Positions 1 to 8,228 are shown, counted from the stretch's first letter. The stretch is DNA of 46,337 bases from Flavobacterium sp. (GCF_027482425.1 NZ_JAIXWA010000064.1:1-46337), one strand, 5' to 3'. The notes: generated by a model not told the origin, from the letters alone. Translations and numbers: made by a program.

Positions 1-1260
1 CTTATTGGTTCATGGAATCACAAAATAAGTTATATGAAAATAATGTGTTTTGATGCCATTGTAAATTATAATGATTGGGATCAATCAATAGAAAATCTAA
101 ATAAAGAAGTGCAATTGTATATGGCTTATGCCGATAATAACAGTAATAAAGTTGATGCCGATAAATTTCGTCAAATATATAGTATTGAAGAAAAGATTAA
201 AAATTCAAAAAATATAAAAGATAATAACAGGAAAACAGATGAATGGAAAAAAATGTCGGAAGATATTGAAGGTAGAAAAGCATTAAATAATGGAGATTAT
301 AATTTAGCCTTTAAATATTTTAAAAAAGCTGCAGATAAAGGCAATGGCTGCTCTATGGAGGCTATTGGATTTCTTTACAGAGAAGGATATGGTGTTGAAA
401 AAAATTATTTTACTGCCTTAGAGTGGTATAAAAAGGCATTTCAAAGTGGATTTTTAGATTGTTCTACTCTTATTGGAAATTTATATGATACCGGATTTAA
501 TGATTTTAAAGAAAATGACCAAGAGGCTTACAAATGGTATCTTAAAGCTGCTGAAACTAATTTTAGAAACGCAATAAACAGGTTAGGTGATTTTTTTCGA
601 TATGGTTGGGGAGTTAATAAAAATCTAGACGAAGCAAAAATATATTATAAAAAAGCTGCTTCACTAGGAGATCCCAACGCGATGAATTCTTATGGTGAAT
701 TAATTGTAAATGAAAACCCAACAGAGGCATTAGATTGGTTTAAAAAAGCCGCCGCACTTAACAATAGTGATGCTATGGTTAATTTGGGTGATTTTCACAG
801 AAAAAGAAATGAAATAAACTTAGCAATTAAATTCTATGAAGATGCCGCAAACTTAAAAGATGATGATGCTTTTTACAAACTGGCAGAATTTTATCATAAT
901 GGTTGGGGAGTTACATTAAACAAAGTTAAAGCTTTGGAGTATTATAAGTTAGCAGCAGAATATGGTTGGAGAAATTATGAATACAGATATGGTGAACAGT
1001 TGTATTTTGCAAAAAGATATGATGAAGCAATAACATGGTGGGATAAGGCTATTGCTAAAGGATATAAAATTGAAAGTCATGATATTAAGAAATCAGAGGC
1101 TTACTGGGACAAAAAAGACTATGCTAAAGCATTAGAAGCTCTCATTGAAGAATATAACATTGGCTTTAAGAACAATAAATGGAGGATAGCTAAGATTTAT
1201 AGAAATGGGTTGGGCGTTCCAAAAAATAAAGAGTTAGCACGAGAGTGGGAAAATAAATAA
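1..1260 (+). CDS. Sel1-repeat (TPR-like) protein, 5' end outside the window
   Basis: The reading frame is open from base 1, and its first residues (LIGSWNHKISYMK) match residues 54 to 66 of the full-length paralogue that starts at 1312, so the true start lies upstream of the window; the ATG at 34 is internal. The visible part carries several Sel1-like repeats, about 36 residues each, with the pattern A-x2-LG-x-LY-x2-G-x-GV-x-K-N-x3-A-x2-WY-KKAA. Sel1 repeats form alpha-solenoid scaffolds for protein-protein contact; no enzymatic motif is visible. By analogy with the paralogue the missing part should hold a signal peptide, which would make it an exported or periplasmic protein. It is followed 51 bases later by the paralogue in the same direction. 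The function is unknown; the repeat assignment is secure. Confidence 0.85.
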   Translation, partial: LIGSWNHKISYMKIMCFDAIVNYNDWDQSIENLNKEVQLYMAYADNNSNKVDADKFRQIYSIEEKIKNSKNIKDNNRKTDEWKKMSEDIEGRKALNNGDYNLAFKYFKKAADKGNGCSMEAIGFLYREGYGVEKNYFTALEWYKKAFQSGFLDCSTLIGNLYDTGFNDFKENDQEAYKWYLKAAETNFRNAINRLGDFFRYGWGVNKNLDEAKIYYKKAASLGDPNAMNSYGELIVNENPTEALDWFKKAAALNNSDAMVNLGDFHRKRNEINLAIKFYEDAANLKDDDAFYKLAEFYHNGWGVTLNKVKALEYYKLAAEYGWRNYEYRYGEQLYFAKRYDEAITWWDKAIAKGYKIESHDIKKSEAYWDKKDYAKALEALIEEYNIGFKNNKWRIAKIYRNGLGVPKNKELAREWENK

Positions 1261-1311
1261 AAAGCAATTTCAAAAAGATAAAACATAGATGTTAAGTATA
1301 AATTTATTAGT

Positions 1312-2649
1312 ATGAAAAATATTCTTTACCTATTGACCATTTTATCAACCCAATTCCTTTTCTCTCAAAGCAATGAAATTAAAGCACGAATTGAATTTGA
1401 AGATGCAGAAAAATATTTTAGCGAATCAAACTATAATGAGGCACTAAACCATTTAAATAATGCACAAAAACTTATTGGTTCATGGAATCACAAAATAAGT
1501 TATATGAAAATAATGTGTTTTGATGCCATAGTAAATTATAATGATTGGGATCAATCAATAGAAAATCTCAATAAAGAAGTGCAATTGTATATGGCTTATG
1601 CCGATAATAACAGTAATAAAGTTGATACTGATAAATTTCGTCAAGTATATAGTATTGAAGAAAAGATTAAAAATTCAAAAAATATAAAAGATAATAAAAG
1701 GAAAATAGATGAATGGTTTAAGATGGAGGAAAACATTGAAGGAAGAAAAGCTTTCAAAAATGGAGAATATAATTTAGCGTTTAAATATTTTAAAAAAGCT
1801 GTAGATAAAGGCAATGGCCTTTCTATGGAAGCTATTGGCTATCTTTACAGATATGGATATGGTGTTGAAAAAAATTATTTCACAGCCTTAGAATGGTATA
1901 ATAAAGCTATTGAAAATGGACACTCACTTTGTTACCAATACATTGGTGATTTATATTATTCAGGGTTTAAAGATTTTAATAAAAACGATCAAGAAGCTTA
2001 TAAATGGTATTTAAAAGCAGCAGAGTCTGGAGAAAATGCATCAAAGTATAATATTGCTGAGATGGCCTTTATGGGTGTCGGTACTTCTCAAAATTATAAT
2101 GAAGCATTTTTATGGCATAAAAAAGCTGCTGAAAATGGATATATTTATAGTTATGCAAAGTTAGGGACTTGTTTTTTAGAAGGTTATGGAGTCAATAAAA
2201 ATTTAACAGAGGCATTTAATTGGTATAAACAAGGTGCTGACGCAGGTGATCCTAGTGCTATGGTTGGATTAGCAAATTTATATTATGGTGGTCTTGGTGT
2301 AACTGAAAATTATGCCGAGGGAGAATTTTGGATAAAAAAAGCGGGGGACAATGCAAATAAAGAAGACCAATTTGAAATTGGAAAGTTCTTTTTAGAAACA
2401 CTTAACAATGCTAAATTAGCTATTAAATATATGGAAGCTGCTATTTCGAGGGGTTATAATATCAATGACAATAGAGTTTTAGCTGATGCTTATTTTAAAG
2501 ACCAACAATACATTAAAGCATTAGAGGCCTATATTATTGCATTTAACAATGGAAATACCAATACCAAATATGCTATTTCGAATATTTATAAAAATGGACT
2601 TGGCGTTCCTAAAGACAAAAAAATAGCTAAAGAGTGGGAAAATAAATGA
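1312..2649 (+). CDS. Exported Sel1-repeat (TPR-like) protein
   Basis: This 445-residue protein begins with a typical signal peptide (MKNILYLLTILSTQFLFSQS, cleavage expected after the F-S-Q region), so it is probably periplasmic or surface exposed. Residues 30 to 60 look like a TPR-like helical hairpin. From about residue 150 there are at least five Sel1-like repeats with the signatures GYGVEKN, WYNKAIENG, WYLKAAESG and GLGVTEN. Sel1 proteins act as scaffolds; nothing in the sequence identifies the partner. It is a tandem duplicate of the gene just upstream: the section coding for residues 54 to 133 is almost the same at DNA level, while the repeats diverge. A weak TAAATTTA element at 1299-1306 sits too close to the ATG to be convincing as a promoter, so the two genes may be cotranscribed. 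Confidence 0.85.
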   Translation: MKNILYLLTILSTQFLFSQSNEIKARIEFEDAEKYFSESNYNEALNHLNNAQKLIGSWNHKISYMKIMCFDAIVNYNDWDQSIENLNKEVQLYMAYADNNSNKVDTDKFRQVYSIEEKIKNSKNIKDNKRKIDEWFKMEENIEGRKAFKNGEYNLAFKYFKKAVDKGNGLSMEAIGYLYRYGYGVEKNYFTALEWYNKAIENGHSLCYQYIGDLYYSGFKDFNKNDQEAYKWYLKAAESGENASKYNIAEMAFMGVGTSQNYNEAFLWHKKAAENGYIYSYAKLGTCFLEGYGVNKNLTEAFNWYKQGADAGDPSAMVGLANLYYGGLGVTENYAEGEFWIKKAGDNANKEDQFEIGKFFLETLNNAKLAIKYMEAAISRGYNINDNRVLADAYFKDQQYIKALEAYIIAFNNGNTNTKYAISNIYKNGLGVPKDKKIAKEWENK

Positions 2650-2731
2650 TATATAAAGCTAAATATCTAAACAAATTAATAAAAGTTAGACACATCAACT
2701 TATAAGTATTTCCTTCCCTTGAAAAGCAACA

Positions 2732-3061
2732 AAGGGATTTCTACTTTGATCCCAAAACAGGATTCCAGTACAACACAAGGGCAGCGCTACACACTGTGGC
2801 CCTTTTTGCATCCTTCAAATCGGACTAACGTCTAAAGTCCAATGACTAACGACTCCAAGGGATTACTACCGTGATCCCAAAACGGGATTCCGGTACAACC
2901 CAAGGGCAGCGCTACGCACTGTGCCCTTTTTGCATCCTTCAAATCGGACTAACATCTAAAGTCCAATGACTAAAGACTCCAAGGGATTACTCACGTGATC
3001 CCCAATGTGGACTCCGGTACAACCCAAGGGCAGCGCTACGCACTATGCCCTTTTTGCATCC
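2732..3061 (+). repeat. Array of about 125-bp direct repeats with conserved hairpins
   Basis: The gene-free stretch 2650-3136 holds two and a half imperfect direct repeats: unit 1 at 2732-2856, unit 2 at 2857-2980 and a partial unit 3 at 2981-3061. Each begins with AAGGGATT. Each carries a short hairpin (stem GGGATTAC/GTGATCCC in units 2 and 3) and then a longer one, AAGGGC...GCCC followed by TTTTT and GCATCC, which resembles an intrinsic terminator on the plus strand. Units 1 and 2 also share a GGACT...AGTCC stem. The units abut directly, with no spacers. The terminator-like parts could end transcription from the Sel1 genes. No coding potential is evident; small frames here run across the tRNA and are not credible. 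Confidence 0.8.
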
Positions 3062-3100
3062 TACAACCCTTCAAAAGCAAAGCTTTTGGGGTTTTCGGAT

Positions 3101-3130
3101 GCAAAAAGGGCAGGCCACCGGCCTGCCCTT
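3101..3130 (-). terminator. Intrinsic terminator downstream of tRNA-Ser
   Basis: A perfect 11-bp stem (AAGGGCAGGCC at 3106-3116 with GGCCTGCCCTT at 3120-3130, loop of 3) is followed on the minus strand by TTTTTGCATCC. It lies 7 bases past the 3' end of the tRNA-Ser gene. The tail CCCTTTTTGCATCC is the same as that of the plus-strand hairpin at 3026-3061, so the two form an inverted pair. Confidence 0.8.
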
Positions 3131-3136
3131 GTCTTG

Positions 3137-3223
3137 CAGAGAGGAAGGGATTCGAACCCTCGATGCAGTTACCCACATACAAACTTTCCAGGCTTGCTCC
3201 TTCAACCACTCGGACACCTCTCT
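3137..3223 (-). tRNA. tRNA-Ser (anticodon GGA)
   Basis: Read on the minus strand, the 7-bp acceptor stem AGAGAGG pairs perfectly with CCTCTCT and leaves G as discriminator base. The D-arm region TCCGAGTGGTTGAAGGA is typical of class II tRNAs. The anticodon stem CAAGC/GTTTG encloses the loop CTGGAAA, so the anticodon is GGA and the tRNA reads serine codons UCC and UCU. A long variable arm follows, then the T arm with GGGTTCGAATCCC. CCA is not encoded. It lies 47 bases downstream of the asparaginase gene on the same strand and has its own promoter-like sequence and terminator. Confidence 0.95.
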
Positions 3224-3234
3224 AATTTGGATTG

Positions 3235-3265
3235 CAAATTTGATGTATTTTTCGCAATAATCAAA
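3235..3265 (-). promoter_or_regulatory. Probable promoter of tRNA-Ser
   Basis: On the minus strand TTTG (3265-3262) is followed after exactly 19 bases by CAAATTTG (3242-3235), which differs from the Bacteroidota -7 consensus TAnnTTTG only in its first base. The expected start point lies a few bases upstream of the mature tRNA 5' end. Confidence 0.5.
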
Positions 3266-3270
3266 ATGTT

Positions 3271-4299
3271 TTACGAAATCATTTCGCCCCGTAAAGGGGT
3301 TTCAAATAGGGTCTTAAACACCTTGGAAGCGACCTGTTGACCAAGCAAATACATGAGTTTAGTAACGGCTGCTTCGGTCGTTATATCTTTTCCTGAAATG
3401 ACTCCAATTTGCTTCAACTGCGTACTTGTTTCATACTGTCCCATACTCACACTTCCCCCCGAACATTGCGTCACATTCACAATCGGGAGTCCTTGTTGAA
3501 TCGCTTTCTCTAAAATGGAAATAAACCACTCCTCAGTAGGAGCATTCCCCGATCCATAGGTCTCTAAAATCAACCCATGCAAATTGGGTATACCCACTAC
3601 AGCCTCTAAAACCGCAGCGGTAATACCCGGAAACATTTTTAAAACCACCACGTGAGCATCCATCATTTTGTGAACGGTCAATCCTTTTTTGGAGGGTGGT
3701 AACAACGCTGCCGTATTTACATTCAAATGCACTCCCGACTCGGCTAAAGCAGGATAATTGGGCGATGTAAAAGCATTAAAATGTTCAGCATTGATTTTGG
3801 TCGTGCGATTCCCTCGGTATAACTTGTATTCAAAATACAAACAAACCTCCTGAATCAAGGGTCTCCCCTTTAGCTGTAACGAGGCAATTTGTATAGCGGT
3901 AATTAAATTTTCTTTTGCATCGGTACGCAAGTCGCCAATCGGTAACTGCGAGCCTGTAAAGACCACCGGTTTGGCTAAGTTTTCGAGCATAAAACTTAAG
4001 GCCGAAGCCGAATAGGACATGGTATCGGAACCGTGTAAAACGACAAATCCATCGTACGCCTCGTAATGGGATTCTATAAGCGTCGCGATTTCCTCCCAAC
4101 GCTGGGGATTCATATTGGAAGAATCAATTGGATGTGAAAAAGAAACCGTATCGATATGGCAATCCAATTGCTTGATCTCGGGGATTTTTTGAAGCAGCTT
4201 GGCAAAATTGAAGGCTTTGAGCGCACCGGTTTTGAAATCTTTCATCATCCCGATGGTGCCTCCCGTGTACACCAATAGTATATTAGGCTTGACTTGCAT
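3271..4299 (-). CDS. ansA: L-asparaginase, type I (cytoplasmic)
   Basis: This 342-residue protein should hydrolyse L-asparagine to aspartate and ammonia. The two signature blocks of the family are present: YTGGTIGM at residues 11 to 18, with the nucleophile threonine T12, and LHGSDTMSY around residues 88 to 96, with the catalytic T93-D92-type pair (H89-G-S-D92-T93). The segment FTGSQLPIGDLRTDA is also typical of bacterial type I enzymes. No signal peptide is present, so it should be cytoplasmic, and the length is normal for the family. The start overlaps the end of the upstream acyltransferase gene by 17 bases, which indicates translational coupling in an operon tatD-acyltransferase-ansA. Assignment to the family is firm; glutaminase side activity cannot be judged. 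Confidence 0.93.
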   Translation of the reverse strand: MQVKPNILLVYTGGTIGMMKDFKTGALKAFNFAKLLQKIPEIKQLDCHIDTVSFSHPIDSSNMNPQRWEEIATLIESHYEAYDGFVVLHGSDTMSYSASALSFMLENLAKPVVFTGSQLPIGDLRTDAKENLITAIQIASLQLKGRPLIQEVCLYFEYKLYRGNRTTKINAEHFNAFTSPNYPALAESGVHLNVNTAALLPPSKKGLTVHKMMDAHVVVLKMFPGITAAVLEAVVGIPNLHGLILETYGSGNAPTEEWFISILEKAIQQGLPIVNVTQCSGGSVSMGQYETSTQLKQIGVISGKDITTEAAVTKLMYLLGQQVASKVFKTLFETPLRGEMIS

Positions 4300-5425
4300 G
4301 ACGGTACTTCGATTGATTGATCACCGGATTGGCATACATGGCCAAGAATCCTTCACGCATTACTTCATTGTTGCCATCAATACGCATTTCCAAACGCCGT
4401 TCAAAAAGCGATTTCTCAGCTTCGGTATACTCAGCGGTATACATATCGGTATGGTGCAATAAATCGTAAGCAATATAGTTCGTTGGCCACAGTTTATACG
4501 ATTGTAAAATGGAATCGTCAATCACTTGCGCCAAGGATTGAATTTGTTTGTTGGTATTGTCGTTTTCGGCTTGAATCTGATCCAATTCGGTGTCCAAAAC
4601 TTTTCCCACATGCAAATGGATACGCTTCTTCTGACCGATGATGCCACTTAATAACGTAATAAAATCTTCATTTTTTTCTTTGATATAAATCTCTTCTCGT
4701 GCTTCCGCCATTAATTGAGGCATTTTTAAAGCATCGGTCGGGTCGTATTCATAAGAAATGGAAACAGGAACAATTTTTATCTTTTTAAAGTAATCCAAGA
4801 TGTTTTTCTCATCCGATCCCATGGCCAACATTTTCAACACGCCACTATGGGTGGCATCATTACCATCTTTCGTGCGCCCTTCGCGTTGGGCAATCCACAC
4901 TGAACGATTTTCGCGGAGCAACAATTGCGCAATGTATTCGGACATGAGTTTGGAGCTTTCCAACAATTCTCGTGGCGGTAACCCGCGTTGCACCACAAAA
5001 TTACGGTTCAACTTGGACAAGGTTTTTAAAAAATCTTTCTTCACCAAATTATCGCCAATCGCTGAGGCCGTCATCACCAACCCGTGATCAAAAAGACACA
5101 CGTTCAAAATGGACGTGTCCAAAATAATATCACGGTGATTGGAAATAAACAAATAGGACGTATTGGGTTCCAACGTTTCAAACCCAGAAGTTGACAACCC
5201 ATCAGAGCTTTTTTCCAACACTTTTTGAACCGCTTGGTAGGCAAAATTGATTTGAAAATCACGAATGGAATGGGTACGCAATAGTTGAGCTTTCCATACC
5301 TCTTCTTCCACTTGTGGATAGGCAAAATTCATCAACGCTTTCATCATCGGATGGTTGGCCACCGCCTGAAGCGCCGCATTGACTTCTGCATCGTAAAACG
5401 GACGAATGGCATCGAACTTTTGCAT
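4283..5425 (-). CDS. 1-acyl-sn-glycerol-3-phosphate acyltransferase family protein
   Basis: The protein (380 residues from the chosen start) probably transfers an acyl chain to a glycerol-phosphate lipid at the inner membrane. It has the acyltransferase blocks: SNHRDIILD, a variant of the NHx4-5D catalytic motif, and WIAQREGRTKDG, equivalent to the substrate-binding EGTRS block. This arrangement, with a long C-terminal part, is common in Bacteroidota. I chose the ATG at 5425 (MQKFDAIRPFYD) because the 19 residues upstream from the other ATG at 5482 are a low-complexity hydrophobic run that would almost touch the tatD stop; a start at 5482 cannot be excluded. The gene lies between tatD and ansA, overlapping the latter. 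The exact acyl acceptor is inferred from family only. Confidence 0.8.
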   Translation of the reverse strand: MQKFDAIRPFYDAEVNAALQAVANHPMMKALMNFAYPQVEEEVWKAQLLRTHSIRDFQINFAYQAVQKVLEKSSDGLSTSGFETLEPNTSYLFISNHRDIILDTSILNVCLFDHGLVMTASAIGDNLVKKDFLKTLSKLNRNFVVQRGLPPRELLESSKLMSEYIAQLLLRENRSVWIAQREGRTKDGNDATHSGVLKMLAMGSDEKNILDYFKKIKIVPVSISYEYDPTDALKMPQLMAEAREEIYIKEKNEDFITLLSGIIGQKKRIHLHVGKVLDTELDQIQAENDNTNKQIQSLAQVIDDSILQSYKLWPTNYIAYDLLHHTDMYTAEYTEAEKSLFERRLEMRIDGNNEVMREGFLAMYANPVINQSKYRHASQA

Positions 5426-5489
5426 GGGTTTTTGTTTGATTAGGATAACAAAAGAACAAAAAAATAATGACTTTTTGGTCAAATTGGTG

Positions 5490-6260
5490 TTATATTCCGA
5501 ACACGTTTTGTGCGTTTTTGGTCGTTATTTCAGCGATTTCTGTTAGCGTAACACCATAAATCTCGGCTAATTTTTGAGCAACCAACACGGCATAACTACT
5601 TTCATTCCGTTTGCCACGATAAGGCACAGGAGCCAAATACGGCGCATCGGTTTCCAAAACAATATGTTCAATATCAATTTGATTCAAAAACTGATCGATC
5701 TTGCCATTTTTAAACGTCACCACACCGCCAATACCCAACTTCATGCCCAACCCAATTGCGCGTTGGGCCTGATCAAAATCGCCGGTGAAACAATGGAAAA
5801 TGCCAAATAATTCAGAAGACCGTTCGCTTTCTAATACCTCAAAAACTTCCTCAAAAGCGTCACGGCAATGAATGTTTATGGGTAATTTCATCGCTTTCGC
5901 CCATCGAATTTGCTGTTGAAAAGCTTCCTGTTGTAGGGCCAACGTCGTTTTATCCCAATACAAGTCAATACCGATTTCCCCCACCGCACAATACTTTTGG
6001 GTTTCTAGCTGTTGCAACACCCACGCCAATTCCCGCTCATACGTTTCCGGTTTGACATAACATGGATGCAAGCCCATCATTAAAAAAACATTATCGGGAT
6101 AGTGTTCCTGCAAATCCCACATTTTTTGGGTATACGAAGCATCGATAGAAGGCACAAACAAACGGCGCACTCCCGCCTCCAAGGCACGATGCATCATCGC
6201 CCCTCGGTCGTCTCTAAATTCTTCCGAATACAAATGGGTGTGGGTATCAGTGAAAAGCAT
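5490..6260 (-). CDS. tatD: TatD-family metal-dependent hydrolase (DNase)
   Basis: TatD proteins are TIM-barrel metal-dependent nucleases of the amidohydrolase superfamily. The ligand residues are visible in order: DTHTHLY at the N-terminus (HxH), GEIGIDLYWD (glutamate), NIHCRDAFEEV, FHCFTGD and ETDAPYLAPVPYRGKRNE near the C-terminus (aspartate, then the typical PYRGKRNE block). The length, 256 residues, is normal. I start at 6260 (MLFTDTHTHL) rather than the in-frame ATG at 6287: the motif normally sits at the extreme N-terminus, and a TACCTTTG -7 element at 6284-6277 would place the transcription start downstream of 6287. It is the first gene of the minus-strand operon that continues into the acyltransferase and ansA. 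Confidence 0.92.
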   Translation of the reverse strand: MLFTDTHTHLYSEEFRDDRGAMMHRALEAGVRRLFVPSIDASYTQKMWDLQEHYPDNVFLMMGLHPCYVKPETYERELAWVLQQLETQKYCAVGEIGIDLYWDKTTLALQQEAFQQQIRWAKAMKLPINIHCRDAFEEVFEVLESERSSELFGIFHCFTGDFDQAQRAIGLGMKLGIGGVVTFKNGKIDQFLNQIDIEHIVLETDAPYLAPVPYRGKRNESSYAVLVAQKLAEIYGVTLTEIAEITTKNAQNVFGI

Positions 6261-6276
6261 AGCCAAATTTTTGCGG

Positions 6277-6284
6277 CAAAGGTA
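6277..6284 (-). promoter_or_regulatory. -7 element of the tatD operon
   Basis: TACCTTTG on the minus strand matches the Bacteroidota -7 consensus TAnnTTTG. It is 17 bases upstream of the tatD ATG at 6260, giving a leader of about 10 bases. Confidence 0.6.
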
Positions 6285-6325
6285 CAAAGGAAAGCGAATC
6301 GTAAGCTAGTATTCTGAGATATTCC

Positions 6326-6333
6326 TACCTTTG
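6326..6333 (+). promoter_or_regulatory. -7 element of the retropepsin-like gene
   Basis: TACCTTTG matches TAnnTTTG and ends only 4 bases before the ATG at 6338, so the transcript may be leaderless. It is the same eight bases as the divergent tatD element. Confidence 0.5.
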
Positions 6334-6337
6334 ACCC

Positions 6338-6775
6338 ATGAATCAAATCCCCGACATTTTACACCAGCAAGGCTACAAATCCATTCCCTTTCGCGTGACC
6401 AAAACGCAACATTTGGTTCTTTATGCAAAAATCAATGGCGTTCGTGGACGGTTCATTTTAGACACCGGAGCCAGCAACAGTTGTTTGGGCTTTGAAGCCG
6501 TGGAAAAATTTCATTTGCAAACGCAACACTCCGCTACCAAAGCTGCAGGGGCAGGAGCTACGGGGCTCCATACCGAACAATCGGTGAGCAATATACTGCA
6601 ACTTGGCCGATGGAAAAACCGCTATTTTCCGCTCATTGTTTTGGACTTAACGCATGTAAACATGGCATTGCAACACTATAACGTCAAACCCGTTGATGGA
6701 ATCATAGGGGGCGATGTTTTGCTCGAAGGACATGCGCTAATCGATTATAAAGCGCGAAAACTGTACTTACTTTAA
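6338..6775 (+). CDS. Retropepsin-like aspartic protease (clan AA)
   Basis: This small protein of 145 residues has the single active-site signature of retroviral-type aspartic proteases, FILDTGASNSCLG, around residues 39 to 51, and the partner segment VDGIIGGDVLLEG near the C-terminus, which corresponds to the hydrophobic-hydrophobic-glycine psi-loop. Members of this type act as dimers and contribute one Asp each. There is no signal peptide or membrane segment, so it should be cytoplasmic. The ATG lies immediately after a -7 promoter element, and no other methionine precedes the catalytic motif, which supports this start. The 3' end overlaps the end of the convergent MFS gene by 4 bases. Its physiological substrate is unknown. 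Confidence 0.85.
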   Translation: MNQIPDILHQQGYKSIPFRVTKTQHLVLYAKINGVRGRFILDTGASNSCLGFEAVEKFHLQTQHSATKAAGAGATGLHTEQSVSNILQLGRWKNRYFPLIVLDLTHVNMALQHYNVKPVDGIIGGDVLLEGHALIDYKARKLYLL

Positions 6776-7983
6776 GCCTTATGGCGTAAAGTGATAAACG
6801 AAATCACCGTACTCACCAACATCAAAACGCCTCCTAACACAAAAGGAGCCCCTGCAAATTGAAACGGGGCTTGGTCGTGGGTGAAAAAGTAAAATAACGA
6901 CGTCATTAACGGTGGCCCTACGATAGCCGAAGCGCTCATCAAACTCGAAAGCGTGCCTTGAATTTCCCCTTGTTCATTGGCAGGTACTTTTCCCGAAATA
7001 ACCGATTGCATCGCCGGACCCGCAATTCCTCCCAAACAGTAGGGAATCAAAAAAACAAATAGCATCCAACCCTCCGTGGCAAAAGCAAACAAAAACATCC
7101 CAATAGTATACAGCGCATTTCCCACATATATACTTTTCTCGTTGCCGAGTTTTGGGTTAATCCAGCGAATCAAGCCGCCTTGCACCAAGCCCACTAATAG
7201 TCCGATAACCCCCAACGAAATCCCAATCATCCGCTCTTGCCACCCAAACTTATACATGGTAAAAAAGCTCCAATTACTATGCACCGCATGGGAAGCAACG
7301 TACAACAAAAAGATAGAAATCACCAACGGAATCAACACGGGATACTTGCGTAAATTAAGAAAAGCACCAATCGGATTCGCGCGTTTTAAACTAAAATTAC
7401 GTCGGTTGTCGGGCGCCAACGACTCGGGTAAAATAAAGTAGCCATATAAAAAGTTCAACAAACACAACACCGCTGCCGCATAAAACGGAACCCGCGCTCC
7501 ATATTGACCCAACAAGCCGCCCAATACGGGACCGATGATAAAGCCCAATCCAAAAGCAGCTCCAATCATTCCAAAATTCTTCGCCCGATTTTCAGGGGTA
7601 CTCACATCGGCAATGTACGCCGACGCCGTGGTAATACTCGCGCCCGTGAGCCCTGCAATGATGCGCCCAATAAACAACCACGTAATCGTAGGCGCAAAAG
7701 CCAACAACAAATAATCCATCGAAAACGCCAAAAGCGAGAGCAAAATGATCGGACGTCGTCCAAATTTGTCACTCAAATTCCCTACCAAAGGGGCGCAAAC
7801 AAACTGCGTAATCGCATAGGCAAACGTCAGCCAACCCCCAATTTTAGAAGCTTCACTCACATCACCTTGAATCAATTCTTGAATTAATTTCGGGATCACC
7901 GGAATAATAATGCCCCACCCCGTAATATCGATAAGCATCGTGATAAAAATAAATCCGATGGCGGCTGACTTGTTTTTTTGCAT
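6772..7983 (-). CDS. MFS transporter, TCR/Tet (drug:H+ antiporter) type
   Basis: The protein (403 residues from the chosen start) has twelve hydrophobic segments and the major facilitator signatures: [13 protein letters not shown] in TM1, [17 protein letters not shown] in the loop between TM2 and TM3, and [12 protein letters not shown] at the end of TM5, the antiporter motif. This pattern is that of the TetA-like export group, and many chromosomal relatives have unknown substrates, so tetracycline resistance should not be assumed. I chose the ATG at 7983 ([13 protein letters not shown]) because the 18 residues upstream are charged and unlike this family, and an intergenic repeat occupies the DNA just upstream. 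It is on the same strand as sucA-sucB but separated from them by a terminator. Confidence 0.85.
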   Translation of the reverse strand: MQKNKSAAIGFIFITMLIDITGWGIIIPVIPKLIQELIQGDVSEASKIGGWLTFAYAITQFVCAPLVGNLSDKFGRRPIILLSLLAFSMDYLLLAFAPTITWLFIGRIIAGLTGASITTASAYIADVSTPENRAKNFGMIGAAFGLGFIIGPVLGGLLGQYGARVPFYAAAVLCLLNFLYGYFILPESLAPDNRRNFSLKRANPIGAFLNLRKYPVLIPLVISIFLLYVASHAVHSNWSFFTMYKFGWQERMIGISLGVIGLLVGLVQGGLIRWINPKLGNEKSIYVGNALYTIGMFLFAFATEGWMLFVFLIPYCLGGIAGPAMQSVISGKVPANEQGEIQGTLSSLMSASAIVGPPLMTSLFYFFTHDQAPFQFAGAPFVLGGVLMLVSTVISFITLRHKA

Positions 7984-7993
7984 CGTTCTGTTG

Positions 7994-8120
7994 GTTTGGG
8001 CGTGTCCCCGCCATTTACTTTTATTTTCCCATTTCAATTCACGGGGCGGGGTCGCGCTATCCGCAGTATCTGCCTCCCATTCGTCCGGCAGGATACTCGC
8101 TTCTATCGCTCACGCAGCTG
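7994..8120 (+). repeat. REP-like intergenic hairpin repeat, copy A
   Basis: This element begins GGGCGTGTCCCCGCC; the ccccgcc at 8006-8012 pairs with ggcgggg at 8045-8051. It continues with CGCTATCCGCAGTATCT, and a hairpin AGTATC-TGCC...GGCA-G-GATACT, then CGCTTCTATCG. The same core, CGCT-T/A-TCCGCAGTATCT...GGCA-GGATACT-GCTTC-TCG, occurs in the opposite orientation between sucA and sucB, so the two are members of one repeat family. It sits between the MFS gene and the terminator of sucB. Confidence 0.7.
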
Positions 8121-8194
8121 CAAAGAAAAGCAATTCTGTGCGATAAATTACTGTGGCCTCGAAGTTGCTTTCCCCAAAGAAGCAACACCATAAA

Positions 8195-8228
8195 AAAATC
8201 CCAAACCTTTGGAGTTTGGGATTTTTAC
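8195..8228 (-). terminator. Terminator of the sucA-sucB operon (bidirectional shape)
   Basis: A stem AAATCCCAAAC/GTTTGGGATTT with a short loop is flanked by A and T tracts, so it can work on either strand; the genes that need it are on the minus strand. Between it and the sucB stop codon there is a second hairpin, CGCCTC-ATC-GGAGGCG, at about 8237-8253. A GTTGCTT...AAGCAAC hairpin lies just beyond at about 8164-8186. Confidence 0.8.

Noticed and set aside
2732..3061. The direct repeats as a CRISPR array
   Set aside because: Units are about 125 bp, abut without spacers, and no cas gene is near.
2995..3340. Small plus-strand reading frames across the repeats and tRNA-Ser
   Set aside because: They run through the tRNA gene and its terminator, resemble no protein, and have odd composition.
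6772..7983. MFS transporter as a tetracycline resistance determinant
   Set aside because: The family is broad, there is no TetR-type gene beside it and no sign of transfer; the substrate cannot be inferred.
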